Notes: generated by a model from the letters alone, not told the origin. A stretch of DNA of 64,000 bases from Lentisphaera araneosa HTCC2155 (GCF_000170755.1 NZ_ABCK01000001.1:186001-250000); one strand, 5' to 3'; counted from the first letter of the stretch, positions 1 through 9,572 are shown. Translations and numbers: made by a program.

Positions 1-78
1 CATAGTACCTTTATTAGGCAGTTCACTAAACACATGGGAATGCTTCCTACTAAGTATCGTAAAGTCTATAAAAAATAA
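1..78 (+). CDS. AraC-type transcriptional regulator, C-terminal end only
   Basis: The window opens inside a reading frame whose last 25 codons read HSTFIRQFTKHMGMLPTKYR and then KVYKK before a TAA stop. The F-x-R-x-F-x-K-x-x-G-x-x-P-x-x-Y-R pattern is the second helix-turn-helix of the AraC/XylS family, which activates promoters of sugar and stress genes. The effector domain lies upstream of the window, so the ligand cannot be told. Its position next to a minus-strand sulfatase cluster would fit a local regulator of polysaccharide genes, but that is only inference from context. Confidence 0.75.
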   Translation, partial: HSTFIRQFTKHMGMLPTKYRKVYKK

Positions 79-142
79 GTCTTTTACAAAACTCGACCAA
101 GTTAGAAAAAGACTTAACTTATTCAACTAAATTAGCTAGAGT

Positions 143-1687
143 TTAAAACTCGCCGAATGTTCCCGGTTGCTCTTTGATATGATCACTTAAGAGTTTTTGC
201 ATTGATTTGAGCTTTTGAGCATATTCAGGGTTCTTAGCCAAATTGATTTGCTCTTTGCGGTCTTTGCGAAGATCGTAGAGCTGATCTTTATCCCAATAAG
301 CCTTGTAGTTTTTAGGGATTTTCTTTTCCAAGCCACGACCACCACGAGTGGAGGCAATATGATAAAGTGCTTTGTCTTTAATTTTGACGTCAAAATTCTT
401 TTCACGATCGGGATGAATTCTCCAAGCAATATATTTGAATTCATCCTTAAGCACTGCTCGTGTGGAACCAATTTGTAAGAAAACAGCCTCATTCACTGGC
501 TTATCATCACCTTTTAGGAGACTCACAAAACTTTTGCCATCCATTTTGGGCTGGAGCTCTTTGCGGATACCGCAGAGTTCATAAACTGTAGGTGCAAAAT
601 CAATATTGGCGAGCAATTGATTTAAGCGACGACCACCCTTGAGGGGCTTGCCCCAAACAAAAGTTGGAGAAAGTGCCCCGCCCTCGTAGAGAGCTCCTTT
701 AGCACCCATGCCATTATCGTTGAAGAAAAAGATGATTGTGTTATCGAGTTTGCCCATTTGGTCAATTTTATTGACTATAGCCGTGATGCCATCGTCCAAC
801 CAAAGTGGATCTGAATGATCTCCTTTATAGGGAATGCCGGCAGCCTTTAAACGTTCGATAATTGATTCCCTTGAAGGCTGAACACGAAGTTTTTCTTCCA
901 AAACTCCTGCAGCCGTGAAGCGCGGATCGGCCGAATACTTTTCACCTGCGGGGCCTGGTCCATGATTAAGTGTGGTACAAAAGTGGAGGTAAAAAGGCTT
1001 TTCTTGCTTTTCGGCGAGGTTTAAAAAATCAAGCCCAGCTTTAGTGACCCAATCCATATTGTGTGCTTCCATTTCGACAGGCATGTGTCCTGGAACATTG
1101 CCTGCGTAAATGCTACCTGCAAAATCAAAACCATTATTGAGTACACGTTGCACTTCGGCGGCCTGTTTTTTTTGTAGGTAAGCTTGTGTTTTAGCATCAA
1201 AGGGATCGGCATTTCTAAAAGGCTTAATACTTGGAACTTTAATAGCTTCATCGTGAATGACGTGATTTTTACCCGCAAAACCCGTGAAGTAACCATTAGC
1301 TTTCAGGACACTTCCCATATTCGCTTTGCCTGGAGTGATATGCACATTGAAGTGAGGGTTAGGCTGATTGCCGTAGTCTTTCATATCGCGCAAAAAACCG
1401 CTATCCAAACTACGACTCGGATATTCCCCACTCAAAATACTATAGCGACTGGGGGTGCAAACCGTCGAGGTGGCATACATGCGATCCAAAATAATACCTT
1501 CCGAAGAGAGTTTATCGATCGTGGGGGTTAAGTTACGTACTTTACCCTGGCCATCCCGTCCTTCGGGCAAAAAGTTAAACTCACGACGCCATTGATCATC
1601 AGTCATGATAAAAAGTATATTTGGGCGCTCTGCAGCAAAGCTTGCACAGCATAAAAAAAATAAAGTTGGTAAAAGCTTTCTCAGCAT
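143..1687 (-). CDS. Secreted formylglycine-dependent sulfatase
   Basis: A type I sulfatase of 514 residues with a signal peptide (about residues 1-19). The first metal-binding pair is D30-D31 in IMTDDQW. The formylglycine signature is C77-T-P-S-R81, in which Cys77 would be converted to formylglycine. A late D-N pair (FFFNDNGMG) supplies further metal ligands. It should hydrolyse sulfate esters on sugars in the periplasm or outside the cell; the actual substrate cannot be read from sequence. The ATG is supported by an AAGGA-like site about 8 bases upstream. It is the last gene of a minus-strand run, 81 bases after the EEP-family gene, and may be co-transcribed with it. No catalytic residue appears to be missing. 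Confidence 0.93.
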   Translation of the reverse strand: MLRKLLPTLFFLCCASFAAERPNILFIMTDDQWRREFNFLPEGRDGQGKVRNLTPTIDKLSSEGIILDRMYATSTVCTPSRYSILSGEYPSRSLDSGFLRDMKDYGNQPNPHFNVHITPGKANMGSVLKANGYFTGFAGKNHVIHDEAIKVPSIKPFRNADPFDAKTQAYLQKKQAAEVQRVLNNGFDFAGSIYAGNVPGHMPVEMEAHNMDWVTKAGLDFLNLAEKQEKPFYLHFCTTLNHGPGPAGEKYSADPRFTAAGVLEEKLRVQPSRESIIERLKAAGIPYKGDHSDPLWLDDGITAIVNKIDQMGKLDNTIIFFFNDNGMGAKGALYEGGALSPTFVWGKPLKGGRRLNQLLANIDFAPTVYELCGIRKELQPKMDGKSFVSLLKGDDKPVNEAVFLQIGSTRAVLKDEFKYIAWRIHPDREKNFDVKIKDKALYHIASTRGGRGLEKKIPKNYKAYWDKDQLYDLRKDRKEQINLAKNPEYAQKLKSMQKLLSDHIKEQPGTFGEF

Positions 1688-1768
1688 AAATGAGTCCTTG
1701 TTTGTTTAGTTCTAATACTCATTAGAACAAAAGAATTTAACTGATCTTTGTAGTTGATTTGAGTAAAT

Positions 1769-2629
1769 TCAATTATTTAATTCGATGATGATGGGGTAAT
1801 GATCGGAAATCTTTTCCAAGTCTCCCTCTTTAGGGATTGCCGCCTGACTTAAATTTTTTGCGCTAATCGCATCAGATAAAATGAAATCGATCCTACGTAA
1901 ATACTTTTCTTGAATTTCCTTATTGGGGATTTTCTCTAAAAGAGTACTAGGAAAACTACCTTGTAAGTCTTTTTGCCCCTGCAATTGCTGATGGCACAAC
2001 TCTACTAATCCGAGATCCTCAAAAGCAGTCATGATGCCTATATCAAAATTATTGTCATTTAAATTGGGCTTTTTTCTTGGGGTATTGCGCATTTCCTCTA
2101 ATAAGTCATCGAGTTCAGATAGGTGCTTCATATCCCGGGGACTCAAGGAGTTAAAGTCACCCAAGACAATGACTTTTCCTTTCTTTTTCAAGAGCTCACT
2201 TATTGTCGGGCTAATATAATTCAGTTCTTGTCTTCTAGCACTCAGGCGTTGGGAGGTCATATGCAATACAATGAAATCGATCCCCCTACACTTCAATTTT
2301 AAAAAGCCTCGCTTCACTCCTTTATGAAGTTCTTCGACTTCGCTTATAGGAAAACGTGAACTAAAGGCCAAAGGCATGCCATGTGGACGCTTATAAAAAT
2401 AACTGTGTTCATGACCCCAGGTCTTTGCGAGCTGCGCAAATTTATTAGCATCAAAGCCCTTCATTTCCTGCAGGGCAATAAAGTCGGCTTGCTGAGCTTT
2501 GAGCCAAGCTTGCCCCTCTTGGATATTCTTCCCATGATTAAAGCCGTAAAGTACATTGTAGGTAATGATTTTTACTGACTCGGCACCGCAGCTCAAAGTT
2601 ACATATAAAAGTAAAAGAAACTTATACAT
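1769..2629 (-). CDS. Endonuclease/exonuclease/phosphatase (EEP) family hydrolase
   Basis: A 286-residue protein with the EEP fold motifs in order: ITYNVLYGFN near the start (metal-ligand Asn), IALQEMKGFD (metal-ligand Glu), VIVLGDFNSLSP (catalytic Asp/Asn) and ISDHYPIII at the C-terminus (catalytic His). The N-terminus (MYKFLLLLYVTLSCGAE) looks like a signal peptide, so it probably acts outside the cytoplasm on a phosphodiester or phosphomonoester. Its start overlaps the stop of the upstream sulfatase by one base (TAATG), a strong sign of translational coupling in one operon. The family covers nucleases, inositol-phosphate phosphatases and sphingomyelinases, and the substrate is not assigned. 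Confidence 0.88.
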   Translation of the reverse strand: MYKFLLLLYVTLSCGAESVKIITYNVLYGFNHGKNIQEGQAWLKAQQADFIALQEMKGFDANKFAQLAKTWGHEHSYFYKRPHGMPLAFSSRFPISEVEELHKGVKRGFLKLKCRGIDFIVLHMTSQRLSARRQELNYISPTISELLKKKGKVIVLGDFNSLSPRDMKHLSELDDLLEEMRNTPRKKPNLNDNNFDIGIMTAFEDLGLVELCHQQLQGQKDLQGSFPSTLLEKIPNKEIQEKYLRRIDFILSDAISAKNLSQAAIPKEGDLEKISDHYPIIIELNN

Positions 2630-4074
2630 TAGAGTTTTTCGTCGTAATGCTTATAATCGCGATGATTGTGCAAGTGTTTCTCAATAGCCTTGGGATTAAC
2701 ATAAGTTTTGAGCCAAGCCTTACCTTTTTTTGTTTGAAACCAAGGATCATCTTTTTGGAGTGCAGGAAAATTCTGCAAAACTTTTCTCATCTGCTTTTGT
2801 GCTGCCGAGTGCTCGGGAAGCTTTTCGGCGCGGACATAACCCTTGCCCTGACGATTCGTTCCACAATAATAAAATCGTCCACCAGGAACACCCATAACTG
2901 GATTCATTACTTCGATTAGGTGAGTGCGAGTACGCAAGAGTTGCGAGGTAGAAGTGCAGCCATAAATCCATTCCCGGTGACTATCGCTATCGCCACTGAG
3001 GAAAGGCTTAAGACTTCTGCCATCAATATTCTGCGGAATGCTTCCCCCTGCCCAATCCACGAAAGTCGGAAGTATATCAGAGAAATCCATAATTTCATCT
3101 GTAGCACCACGTTGTTTGATACCAGGGCCTTTAAGAGTGAAGATCACATGACCTCCGCGTTCGACACCACGTGATTTTGCGGTAACCGCAGTGCCGTTAT
3201 CTGAAGCATAAATAATTATTGTATCATCTTCGATAGCGAGATCTTGAACTTTCTTCTTTATGCGGCCCACGAGGATATCAATGTAGTCATTGAGCGCACG
3301 AAAGCGACGTTCTTTCTCTTCTGGCTCAAGCTTTTTTGAACCAAGGTCGCCGACCTCACCATAAATAGGACAAGTTGGATATCCCTCGCGTGCACCATGG
3401 GGGCCCACCATGGGGTAATAAGCTAAAAACGGCTTTTCTTCTTTGACACTCTTTTCCATGAATTCACAGATGAATTCAGTGAATAAATCAGGACCAAAAT
3501 CTGAATTCTTAGTCTTCATTAAATGATGATTTTTTATGATGCACGGACCCCAAAAACGTGAAGGCGTACGATCGTCTTCCCAAAGTCCTGTGTGTTTGGG
3601 TTGGCCTGGTAGCGCTTCCAGTTGCTTTATGCCTTCCCAGAGGCAATATTCGTCGAAACCAACAATTTTCTCATGAGGTTCTTCTGCTGAACCCACGTGC
3701 CACTTACCAGCAACAGCGGTACGGTAGCCCTCTTTCTGCATCAGTTTAGCAAAGCTTGGATAAGCTTCGAAAAAACCTTCGCCATTTGCCGTTGGTTTAA
3801 AAAAACCATTGTAATAAGCGCCCGTGCGATTGGCATAGGAACCCGTCATTATCAAGGCTCGTGAAGGGCCGCAAATGGCCGATGACCATGCGGTCCGAAA
3901 CATCACGCCCTCTTGAGCAATTTTATCCAAGTTGGGAGTCTTCGCTTCTTTATTACCATAGAAGCCATACATATCTGGACTGACATCATCAGCTAGAATA
4001 AAAATGATATTGGGTTGTTTAGCATATAAGCTGAGCAAAGATAAAAAGCTGAGCAAAGTAAAAAGTTTAATCAT
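2629..4074 (-). CDS. Secreted formylglycine-dependent sulfatase
   Basis: A 481-residue type I sulfatase. A short signal peptide precedes PNIIFILADD, where D29-D30 are metal ligands. The formylglycine motif is C68-G-P-S-R72. AGKWHVGS and the later GPHGAREG and YASDNGT supply the lysine, histidine and aspartate expected in the active site. An AAAGGA ribosome site precedes the ATG. It leads a two- or three-gene operon, with the EEP gene coupled by a one-base overlap. The IS4-type element lies 69 bases upstream of its start codon, so its native promoter may have been displaced. The substrate is unknown; the genomic setting favours a sulfated algal or mucin-like glycan. Confidence 0.93.
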   Translation of the reverse strand: MIKLFTLLSFLSLLSLYAKQPNIIFILADDVSPDMYGFYGNKEAKTPNLDKIAQEGVMFRTAWSSAICGPSRALIMTGSYANRTGAYYNGFFKPTANGEGFFEAYPSFAKLMQKEGYRTAVAGKWHVGSAEEPHEKIVGFDEYCLWEGIKQLEALPGQPKHTGLWEDDRTPSRFWGPCIIKNHHLMKTKNSDFGPDLFTEFICEFMEKSVKEEKPFLAYYPMVGPHGAREGYPTCPIYGEVGDLGSKKLEPEEKERRFRALNDYIDILVGRIKKKVQDLAIEDDTIIIYASDNGTAVTAKSRGVERGGHVIFTLKGPGIKQRGATDEIMDFSDILPTFVDWAGGSIPQNIDGRSLKPFLSGDSDSHREWIYGCTSTSQLLRTRTHLIEVMNPVMGVPGGRFYYCGTNRQGKGYVRAEKLPEHSAAQKQMRKVLQNFPALQKDDPWFQTKKGKAWLKTYVNPKAIEKHLHNHRDYKHYDEKL

Positions 4075-4142
4075 AAAAAGTTCCTTTGGGGTTAACTAAA
4101 AAGTAATACAGAACTAATTGCAAAGATTTAACTATCTCGAAA

Positions 4143-5584
4143 CACAATCATCCCATAAATTTCTGAATTAGCTCATATCGCTTAATGTTTGTGCGTGTTA
4201 GCTATTATTTTCGTTGAAGGGGTTTGACGGTTTTAATTAAAACTGGACTTAATCAAACACATGCTGTCCCATAGAATGCCTTATCAAAGTTTGGTAGATA
4301 CGCTTGATCTGGAACGGCTTTGATCTTTGGCGGATCACTGGCTGTCCCACAAGTTTTTAAAAGTGAAGACAAATCGAAATAGCTCCATAACACTCCCCGT
4401 ATTAAAGTCGTAATTCTTGAGAAGGAATGTGGCCATTGAGATCTGAAAGCTAGAAACCTTAGTAAAACATAGGTAAGCAGAGCAGTCCAAACTTGCCATT
4501 GAATTGCATTTTTGTTATGTCCTAAAAAATCAGCTAACTTCAAGTTTTGTTTTAATTGCTTAAAAAAAACTTCAATGCCCCATCGCGATTGATAAATAGA
4601 AGCGATAGAGCTTGGTGCCCACTGTAAATTATTGCTTAGAAATTTCAGGACCTTCATTTTTCCATCAATCTCAACATTAGCGGCAACCAAACGGAGTATT
4701 TTGGGATAATGTTTTTCGGTATTCACACCATTCAGTTTAATGAGTTGATCTGATATAATATTACTTTTAGAGGATCGTTCCTCGATTATATCATAAGTCA
4801 TATTGTCTTTAGAACGGGTCACCCAATTGACTCCCCGGATATCAAGATGATAAAGGTGTTTGAAATCGACATAAGCTTTATCGAACACAACGATTTCACC
4901 GTCTTTAATAGTAGCACACATCTCCTTGGCTTCTGTTGAATCGTGAGTATTAGCTTCTTTAACAATTGCATAGGAAGGTAAAAAGGTCTGAAGGTTTAAT
5001 TGCATATGACATTTAGCCGCAGCTTTGCGGCGACGATGTTTAGCCCAGTCAAACAATGCGCTACTAACTGAATTGTCGTAGAATCAACCGCATATACGGC
5101 TCTTTTGAAACGTTTTGGGAAGTTTGAATTCTGTTTATCTAAACCAAAGCTAGGAAGTTGAGACTGCAGTGAATTTAAAACTTCCCAAAACAAATCTTCC
5201 GCCATTGCTGCATCCCGTGTTCGGTTGGCATTAGAGAAAGTGTTTCTTTTGGGTGCTGTCGCACCTCTAATCTGAAATAATGCACTGGAGTGATAATGTA
5301 AACCATCACATACATCATTTAAACTTAAAGCATGAGAGAGCTGAGTATATAATAAACTTACGACGTGACTCCACGAACTAAATTTTCGGGTCTTTATTCC
5401 ATGCTTCTTAGCAAGTTTATTGACTATGTGAGGTGGAATTAATTGGCAGATCTGTTTTAAGGTCGATAAATTACTCTTGTTTGGCTTCATTGTAGTTCCT
5501 TTATTTGTGGTAATCTAAAGTACTCAATGAAGTCAGACTTACTTTCAGTTAGTCCAAATTATAATTTCTTATGGGATGACTGTG
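4143..5584 (-). mobile_element. IS4-type insertion sequence with 9-bp target duplication
   Basis: The element is bounded by 16-base inverted ends, CACAATCATCCCATAA at 4143-4158 and its near-complement ending at 5584 (one mismatch). The same nine bases, ATCTCGAAA, sit at 4134-4142 and 5585-5593, directly outside the ends, and fit a target-site duplication; IS4 elements make 9-12 base duplications. The length is 1442 bp. It sits between a minus-strand sulfatase and the plus-strand kinase 1 gene, in what must have been their shared upstream region. The transposase it carries is frameshifted, so this copy is probably not active on its own. Confidence 0.9.
4253..5490 (-). pseudogene. IS4-family transposase, frameshifted
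   Basis: Two overlapping minus-strand frames together make one IS4-type DDE transposase of about 410 residues. The 5' frame (5490-4996) holds an N-terminal DUF4372-like region and reaches AVYAVDSTTIQLV, which carries the first catalytic Asp. The 3' frame (read from about 5056 to 4253) continues with FDWAKHRRRKAA, a second Asp in VVFDKAYVDF, and the Glu in YQSRWGIEVFFKQLKQNLK. The switch is a -1 step near 5056-5062 at a TTAGTAGC stretch, which is not a classical slippery heptamer, so a one-base loss is more likely than programmed frameshifting. All three catalytic residues survive, only in different frames. Confidence 0.88.
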
Positions 5585-5676
5585 ATCTCGAAACTAAAAT
5601 ATTCAAAAAAGAGTCTATCAGCAATGGCATTGTTTATAGCGGAAGTTTAGCTTACTAGAATGATAATGGGTGCACA

Positions 5677-7797
5677 GTGAGTAAAAAATATATTAAGCTC
5701 GATGATTTTTTTTCGGATTTCCAGGATGACCTAGGAGATCTCTACGATGGTGCCTTAGAACCTTCCAAGGAAGAACAGGAAGTACAAAAAATTATTGATC
5801 AGCTCCTAGAAAAGCGTTACCAAGGCGAAGTCTTTTTGGCTGAAGGGGGAATGAAGAAGATCATTCGCAGTCGTGATAGCCTTACCTCACGGGACGTCGC
5901 CATAGCCTTTCTCAAATCCGACGAAAAAGAAAAATTGAGTAGCTTTATCAAAGAAGCTCGCCTCAATGCCCGATTGCAGCATCCCAATATCATGACCGTG
6001 TATGATATCGGCGTCGACGATAAGAACGAAGTGTTTTTTACTATGAAGCTAATTGAGGGCCAAGAACTCGGTGACATTTTAAAAGATCTTCGTGAAGGAA
6101 AAAAATCTGCATACGACCTGCAAAAACTACTCTATATCTTTCTCAAGATTTGTGAAGCAATTGCCTTTGCTCATTCCAAAGCCATCCTTCATCTGGATCT
6201 CAAACCAGAGAATATTCAAGTAGGCGAATTTGGTGAGGTGCTCGTTTGCGACTGGGGCTTAGCCAAAGATCTCAAAGCAAACAAAGAAACTGCCGAAATT
6301 GAGCTCAATGAGCCACCAATTTTTAAAGCTGATAAAAACCTCGATTTGGATGTATGCTCCACCCTCGATGGTATAATCAAAGGTAGTCTCGGCTATATGG
6401 CACCGGAACAAGCCGAAGGACGCAATAAAGAAAAAGACGAACGCAGCGATATCTATAGCCTAGGTGCGATCCTCTACTCACTACTCACTTACGAAATTCC
6501 GGTAGATTCGAGCGACATTCACTCAGCCATACGTCAATGTGTCAGTGGAGCCATCGTCCTACCCTCAGTTCGAGCTTCGCACAAGATCCCCGAAGCCCTA
6601 GAAGCTGTCACCCTAAAAGCCATGGCAACTGATCCCAATCAGCGTTATCAGACGGTGGGTGCTTTGGTTAAAGATGTGGAAGCTTACCTAGGTGGTTTTG
6701 CGACCAGCGCAGAAGACGCCGACTTCATGACTCAAATCAAGCTCTTGATCAAAAGGAATAAGACAGCGAGCTCACTCATTGCGCTCTCATTTGTGATTAT
6801 TTCCCTGCTCATTGCTGCCTTTATTGATCAGATCTTCACTCGTGAAAAAGAAGCCGTACTTGCCAAAGAAAAAGCCCAAGAATTACAAGCTTTAGCAGAA
6901 AGTGAAACTCAACGTGCCGAAGCAGAAAATCAACTGCGTATGACCCTGAGTCGTAAAGCTGCTCCCGCTTTCTTTCGTCGCTCACAACTCACTTGGAAAA
7001 ATTATCAGTTCCTCGCTTTTGAGAACGCTATAAAAATGACTCTGGAGCTTGATGATAAATCAAAGAAGGCCTGGAACCTTTATGCCCTAAGCCTTTTGGG
7101 TGAAATGCAATTCGAAGCCGCTGATAAGGCATTTCAAAAGGGCTTTGGTGGCGAAGCTTACCAGCCATTTATCAGAAAATGGCGCCTGCTCAATATTCAA
7201 GAAACAAATGTGGCTCAATTTATTATCGACCTCCAAGAACTTGGGCTCAATCGAGAAATAGCCATCGTCATGAATCACTTTCAAAAAGATCGCGAATACA
7301 AAGATAAATACGTGTTTTTATCCACTATTATAAAAGCCACTTACGGTACGAAATCTAGCATAGAAGTCCAATACAATAGTAATGAACGCAGCATCAAGAT
7401 TGATGGTAAATACTTTCGTAAAATATCCCTCATAAATGGCATTGCCCTTAAAAAAATAGACCTTTCCAATACAGTGGTGACCAAGTTGGATTTGTTTCAT
7501 AGTTGGACACTACAAGAACTCAATTTAAGTAAAACAAAAGTCAGTGATATCCAAGCACTACAAAATAACCCCTTAGAAAACCTCGACATCTCTTACACCG
7601 CCGTAAATGATATCAATGTGCTTCAGGGTATGCCACTCAAAAAGCTAAATATTGCCGGCTTACGTCTCAAGAACCTCTCCCCCCTACTCAACTGCACACA
7701 ACTGGAACAACTTACCTTGAGTCAAGATATGGTCGCACGCGAGCCAAAAGTCGTCGAAGCCCTCAAAGAGAAATGTTCAGTCATCATTCTGGAATAA
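5677..7797 (+). CDS. Membrane Ser/Thr protein kinase 1 with leucine-rich tail, WNK-like lysine placement
   Basis: A 706-residue protein: N-terminal acidic segment (1-48), kinase domain (about 50-335), one membrane helix (about 362-385), coiled coil (390-425), a helical region, and a C-terminal leucine-rich part (about 590-690: LKKIDLSNT, LQELNLSKTKV, LENLDISYTAV, LKKLNIAGL). The catalytic loop is H172-L-D174-L-K-P-E-N179 and the metal-binding motif is D192-W-G rather than DFG. The VAIK lysine is replaced by alanine (VAIA, A77), while the glycine-rich loop carries K60 in GGMKKI. It starts with GTG; nearby ATGs are in other frames. It probably signals at the inner membrane with the leucine-rich part outside. 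Its promoter region was hit by the IS4 element. Confidence 0.9.
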   Translation: MSKKYIKLDDFFSDFQDDLGDLYDGALEPSKEEQEVQKIIDQLLEKRYQGEVFLAEGGMKKIIRSRDSLTSRDVAIAFLKSDEKEKLSSFIKEARLNARLQHPNIMTVYDIGVDDKNEVFFTMKLIEGQELGDILKDLREGKKSAYDLQKLLYIFLKICEAIAFAHSKAILHLDLKPENIQVGEFGEVLVCDWGLAKDLKANKETAEIELNEPPIFKADKNLDLDVCSTLDGIIKGSLGYMAPEQAEGRNKEKDERSDIYSLGAILYSLLTYEIPVDSSDIHSAIRQCVSGAIVLPSVRASHKIPEALEAVTLKAMATDPNQRYQTVGALVKDVEAYLGGFATSAEDADFMTQIKLLIKRNKTASSLIALSFVIISLLIAAFIDQIFTREKEAVLAKEKAQELQALAESETQRAEAENQLRMTLSRKAAPAFFRRSQLTWKNYQFLAFENAIKMTLELDDKSKKAWNLYALSLLGEMQFEAADKAFQKGFGGEAYQPFIRKWRLLNIQETNVAQFIIDLQELGLNREIAIVMNHFQKDREYKDKYVFLSTIIKATYGTKSSIEVQYNSNERSIKIDGKYFRKISLINGIALKKIDLSNTVVTKLDLFHSWTLQELNLSKTKVSDIQALQNNPLENLDISYTAVNDINVLQGMPLKKLNIAGLRLKNLSPLLNCTQLEQLTLSQDMVAREPKVVEALKEKCSVIILE

Positions 7798-7965
7798 AGT
7801 GAGCCCTTAGCTCTTTATCTTTATCCACTGCTTTTAACACTTGTAGATCAAAATCAATCACCCTTCCGCCCGTCGATCGCTGGCAAGCCTCGCAGGGATG
7901 GGGACGGAGTCCCTAAACTTCCAACTCAATTATTTTTTTAATTGCGAATCGCTCAATTCAAAGTT

Positions 7966-8715
7966 ACCCTTGATGTCTTTCTTGGTGACTCAGCGTCTTG
8001 GCGTGAAATAATATATCTATGTTTCAATTGAAGTGTGTAAATGAGACTTGTTCTTTAGTTTCTCTCGCGAAAGCACCAAGACACGAAGTTTATGTTCAGC
8101 AAATAATTTAAAGAAACTATTTCACCACAGAGTGCACGGAGTACTCAGAGAGGAGTTTTAAGATTGCTCTTTTTGAACAATTGGCAGATCGGCTTCGCAG
8201 GCTCGACTTGTTTTTTTTGCTGGGAGCGCGGGTGGCTCGCCCGCAACTGCGGACAATTCTTCCTATTAAAATGGCCTTTGATGTCTTTCTTGGTGACTCA
8301 GCGTCTTGGCGTGAAATAATACATCTATGTTTCAATTGAAGTGTGTAAATGAGACTCGTTATTTAGTTTCTCTCGCGAAGGCGCCAAGACACGAAGTTTA
8401 TGTTCAGCAAATAATTTAAAGAAACTATTTCACCACAGAGTGCACGGAGTACTCAGAGAGGAGTTTTAAGATTGCTCTTTTTGAACAATTGACAGATCGG
8501 CTTCGCAGGCTCGACTTGTTTTTTTTTTGCTGGGAGCGCGGGCGGCTCGCCCGCAATTGCGGACAACTCTTCCCATTCAAAATGGCCTTTGATGTCTTTC
8601 TTGGCGACTCAGCGTCTTGGCGTGAAATAATATATCTATATTTCAATTGAAGTGTGTAAATGAGACTTGTTCTTTAGTTTCTCTCGCGAAGTTGCTAGGA
8701 CACGAATTTTTTTAG
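7966..8715. repeat. 308-bp repeat array, about 2.4 copies
   Basis: A TGATGTCTTTCTTGG block recurs at 7971, 8279 and 8590, giving periods of 308 and 311 bases with only scattered differences. Each unit carries a CTCTCGCGAAGGCGCCAAGACAC-like block, an ACCACAGAGTGCACGGAG-like block, and a GC-rich inverted stretch around GGGAGCGCGGGCGGCTCGCC. The third copy is cut short at about 8715 after its CTCTCGCGAA block. No convincing gene lies inside; minus-strand frames of 72 and 73 codons are products of the repeat itself. The stretch from 7798 to 8973 otherwise holds no gene that I can support. Confidence 0.85.
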
Positions 8716-8931
8716 TTATTATAAAAGTTGGTAGATCTTTTTATTCGCATGCCTACTGCAGTGTTGGTATATTTAGAGGACGGAGTCAAGCATAAATAGC
8801 AAGAAATTGGAGTAGATAAGTTTCCTTGTGAGTCACAATTCAAATAGAAATCACTTGCTCAGCTTAGACCTTATGTAATAAATAAGTAATACCTACAGTG
8901 CTTTATTCGTTTAAACCACTAGAGTATAAAC

Positions 8932-8943
8932 GCACAATTGTGC
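8932..8943. promoter_or_regulatory. 12-bp perfect palindrome upstream of cold-shock gene
   Basis: GCACAATTGTGC is a perfect dyad 30 bases before the chosen cold-shock start codon. It could be an operator or part of a structured cold-shock leader. A 12-base palindrome can also occur by chance, so this is a weak call. Confidence 0.25.
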
Positions 8944-8973
8944 ACATTAAATAAATATATTATGGATTCTATT

Positions 8974-9177
8974 ATGGAAACTGGTACAGTTAAGTGGTTT
9001 GCCGATGACAAAGGCTTTGGTTTTATAACTCCAAATAGCGGTGACAAAGATCTTTTTGTTCACCACACTGAAATTCAAACAGGTGGTTTTAAATCTTTAG
9101 CCGAAGGTCAAAAGGTTGAGTACGAAGTTGGACAAGGTCAAAAAGGACCATGTGCAACTAATGTTACACCACTATAA
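8974..9177 (+). CDS. Cold-shock domain protein (CspA family)
   Basis: The 67-residue product [20 protein letters not shown]... has both RNA-binding motifs of the cold-shock domain: KGFGFI (RNP1) and DLFVHHTEI (RNP2). It binds single-stranded RNA or DNA and acts as an RNA chaperone in the cytoplasm. I chose ATG 8974 because family members nearly always begin Met-x-x-G-T-V-K-W-F. An in-frame ATG at 8962 and a TTG at 8938 would add residues with no counterpart in the family. A strong hairpin follows the stop, so it is probably a single-gene transcript. It has little relation to the polysaccharide genes around it. Confidence 0.95.
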   Translation: METGTVKWFADDKGFGFITPNSGDKDLFVHHTEIQTGGFKSLAEGQKVEYEVGQGQKGPCATNVTPL

Positions 9178-9224
9178 CATAGTTTTCCGTCTCTCTACAG
9201 AGACACGACAAACGATTTGAAGAA

Positions 9225-9254
9225 ACGCCGAATTTACAAATGGAAATTCGGCGT
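9225..9254 (+). terminator. Hairpin terminator after the cold-shock gene
   Basis: ACGCCGAATTT at 9225-9235 pairs perfectly with AAATTCGGCGT at 9244-9254 across an 8-base loop. A pyrimidine-rich tail (CTCTCATTTCTC) follows instead of a clean T run. The position 47 bases after the stop fits an intrinsic terminator. Confidence 0.75.
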
Positions 9255-9334
9255 CTCTCATTTCTCAATCACTTATATTGATATGTAGCTTCTCTGCTAA
9301 ATATTCTATCTTTAAATCAACTTAAGAGATCACG

Positions 9335-9487
9335 ATGGCAAAACCCAACTATTCATATGAAAAACGACAGAAAGACCTTGCGAAAAAAAAGAAGAAAGAA
9401 GAAAAACGCTTGAAGAAACTCGCCATAAAGAATGAGAAACTAGCAAGCGATACACCTCCTTCAGATCTCCCGCCTAATAATACATAA
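9335..9487 (+). CDS. Small basic conserved protein (50 aa)
   Basis: ATG 9335 opens a 50-residue frame beginning MAKPNYSYEKRQKDLAKKKK and ending LPPNNT. The first two thirds are very lysine-rich and likely helical; the tail is proline-rich. An AAGAG ribosome site lies 6 bases upstream. The MAKPNY-x-(Y/F)-EKRQK-(D/E)-LAKKKK pattern is one I recognise from small proteins of unknown function in many proteobacteria, so it is likely a real gene that is easily missed because of its length. It may bind nucleic acid through its charge. It sits between the cold-shock terminator and the YdeI-like gene. Confidence 0.7.
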   Translation: MAKPNYSYEKRQKDLAKKKKKEEKRLKKLAIKNEKLASDTPPSDLPPNNT

Positions 9488-9572
9488 TAAACAATCAAGC
9501 TAATAGCTTCTATTCGATGTGCTCGCTCAAGCTATAGCTTACTTTTGAACTTATGATTAAGTTTAAAACAAT

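Noticed and set aside
5040-5065. Programmed -1 frameshift in the IS4-type transposase
   Set aside because: No slippery heptamer of the A-AAA-AAx kind is present at the overlap; simple one-base loss explains it better, though not excluded.
8117-8646. Two similar minus-strand frames (72 and 73 codons) starting MKHRC / MKYRY
   Set aside because: They are the same part of the 308-bp repeat read twice; no ribosome site or family resemblance.
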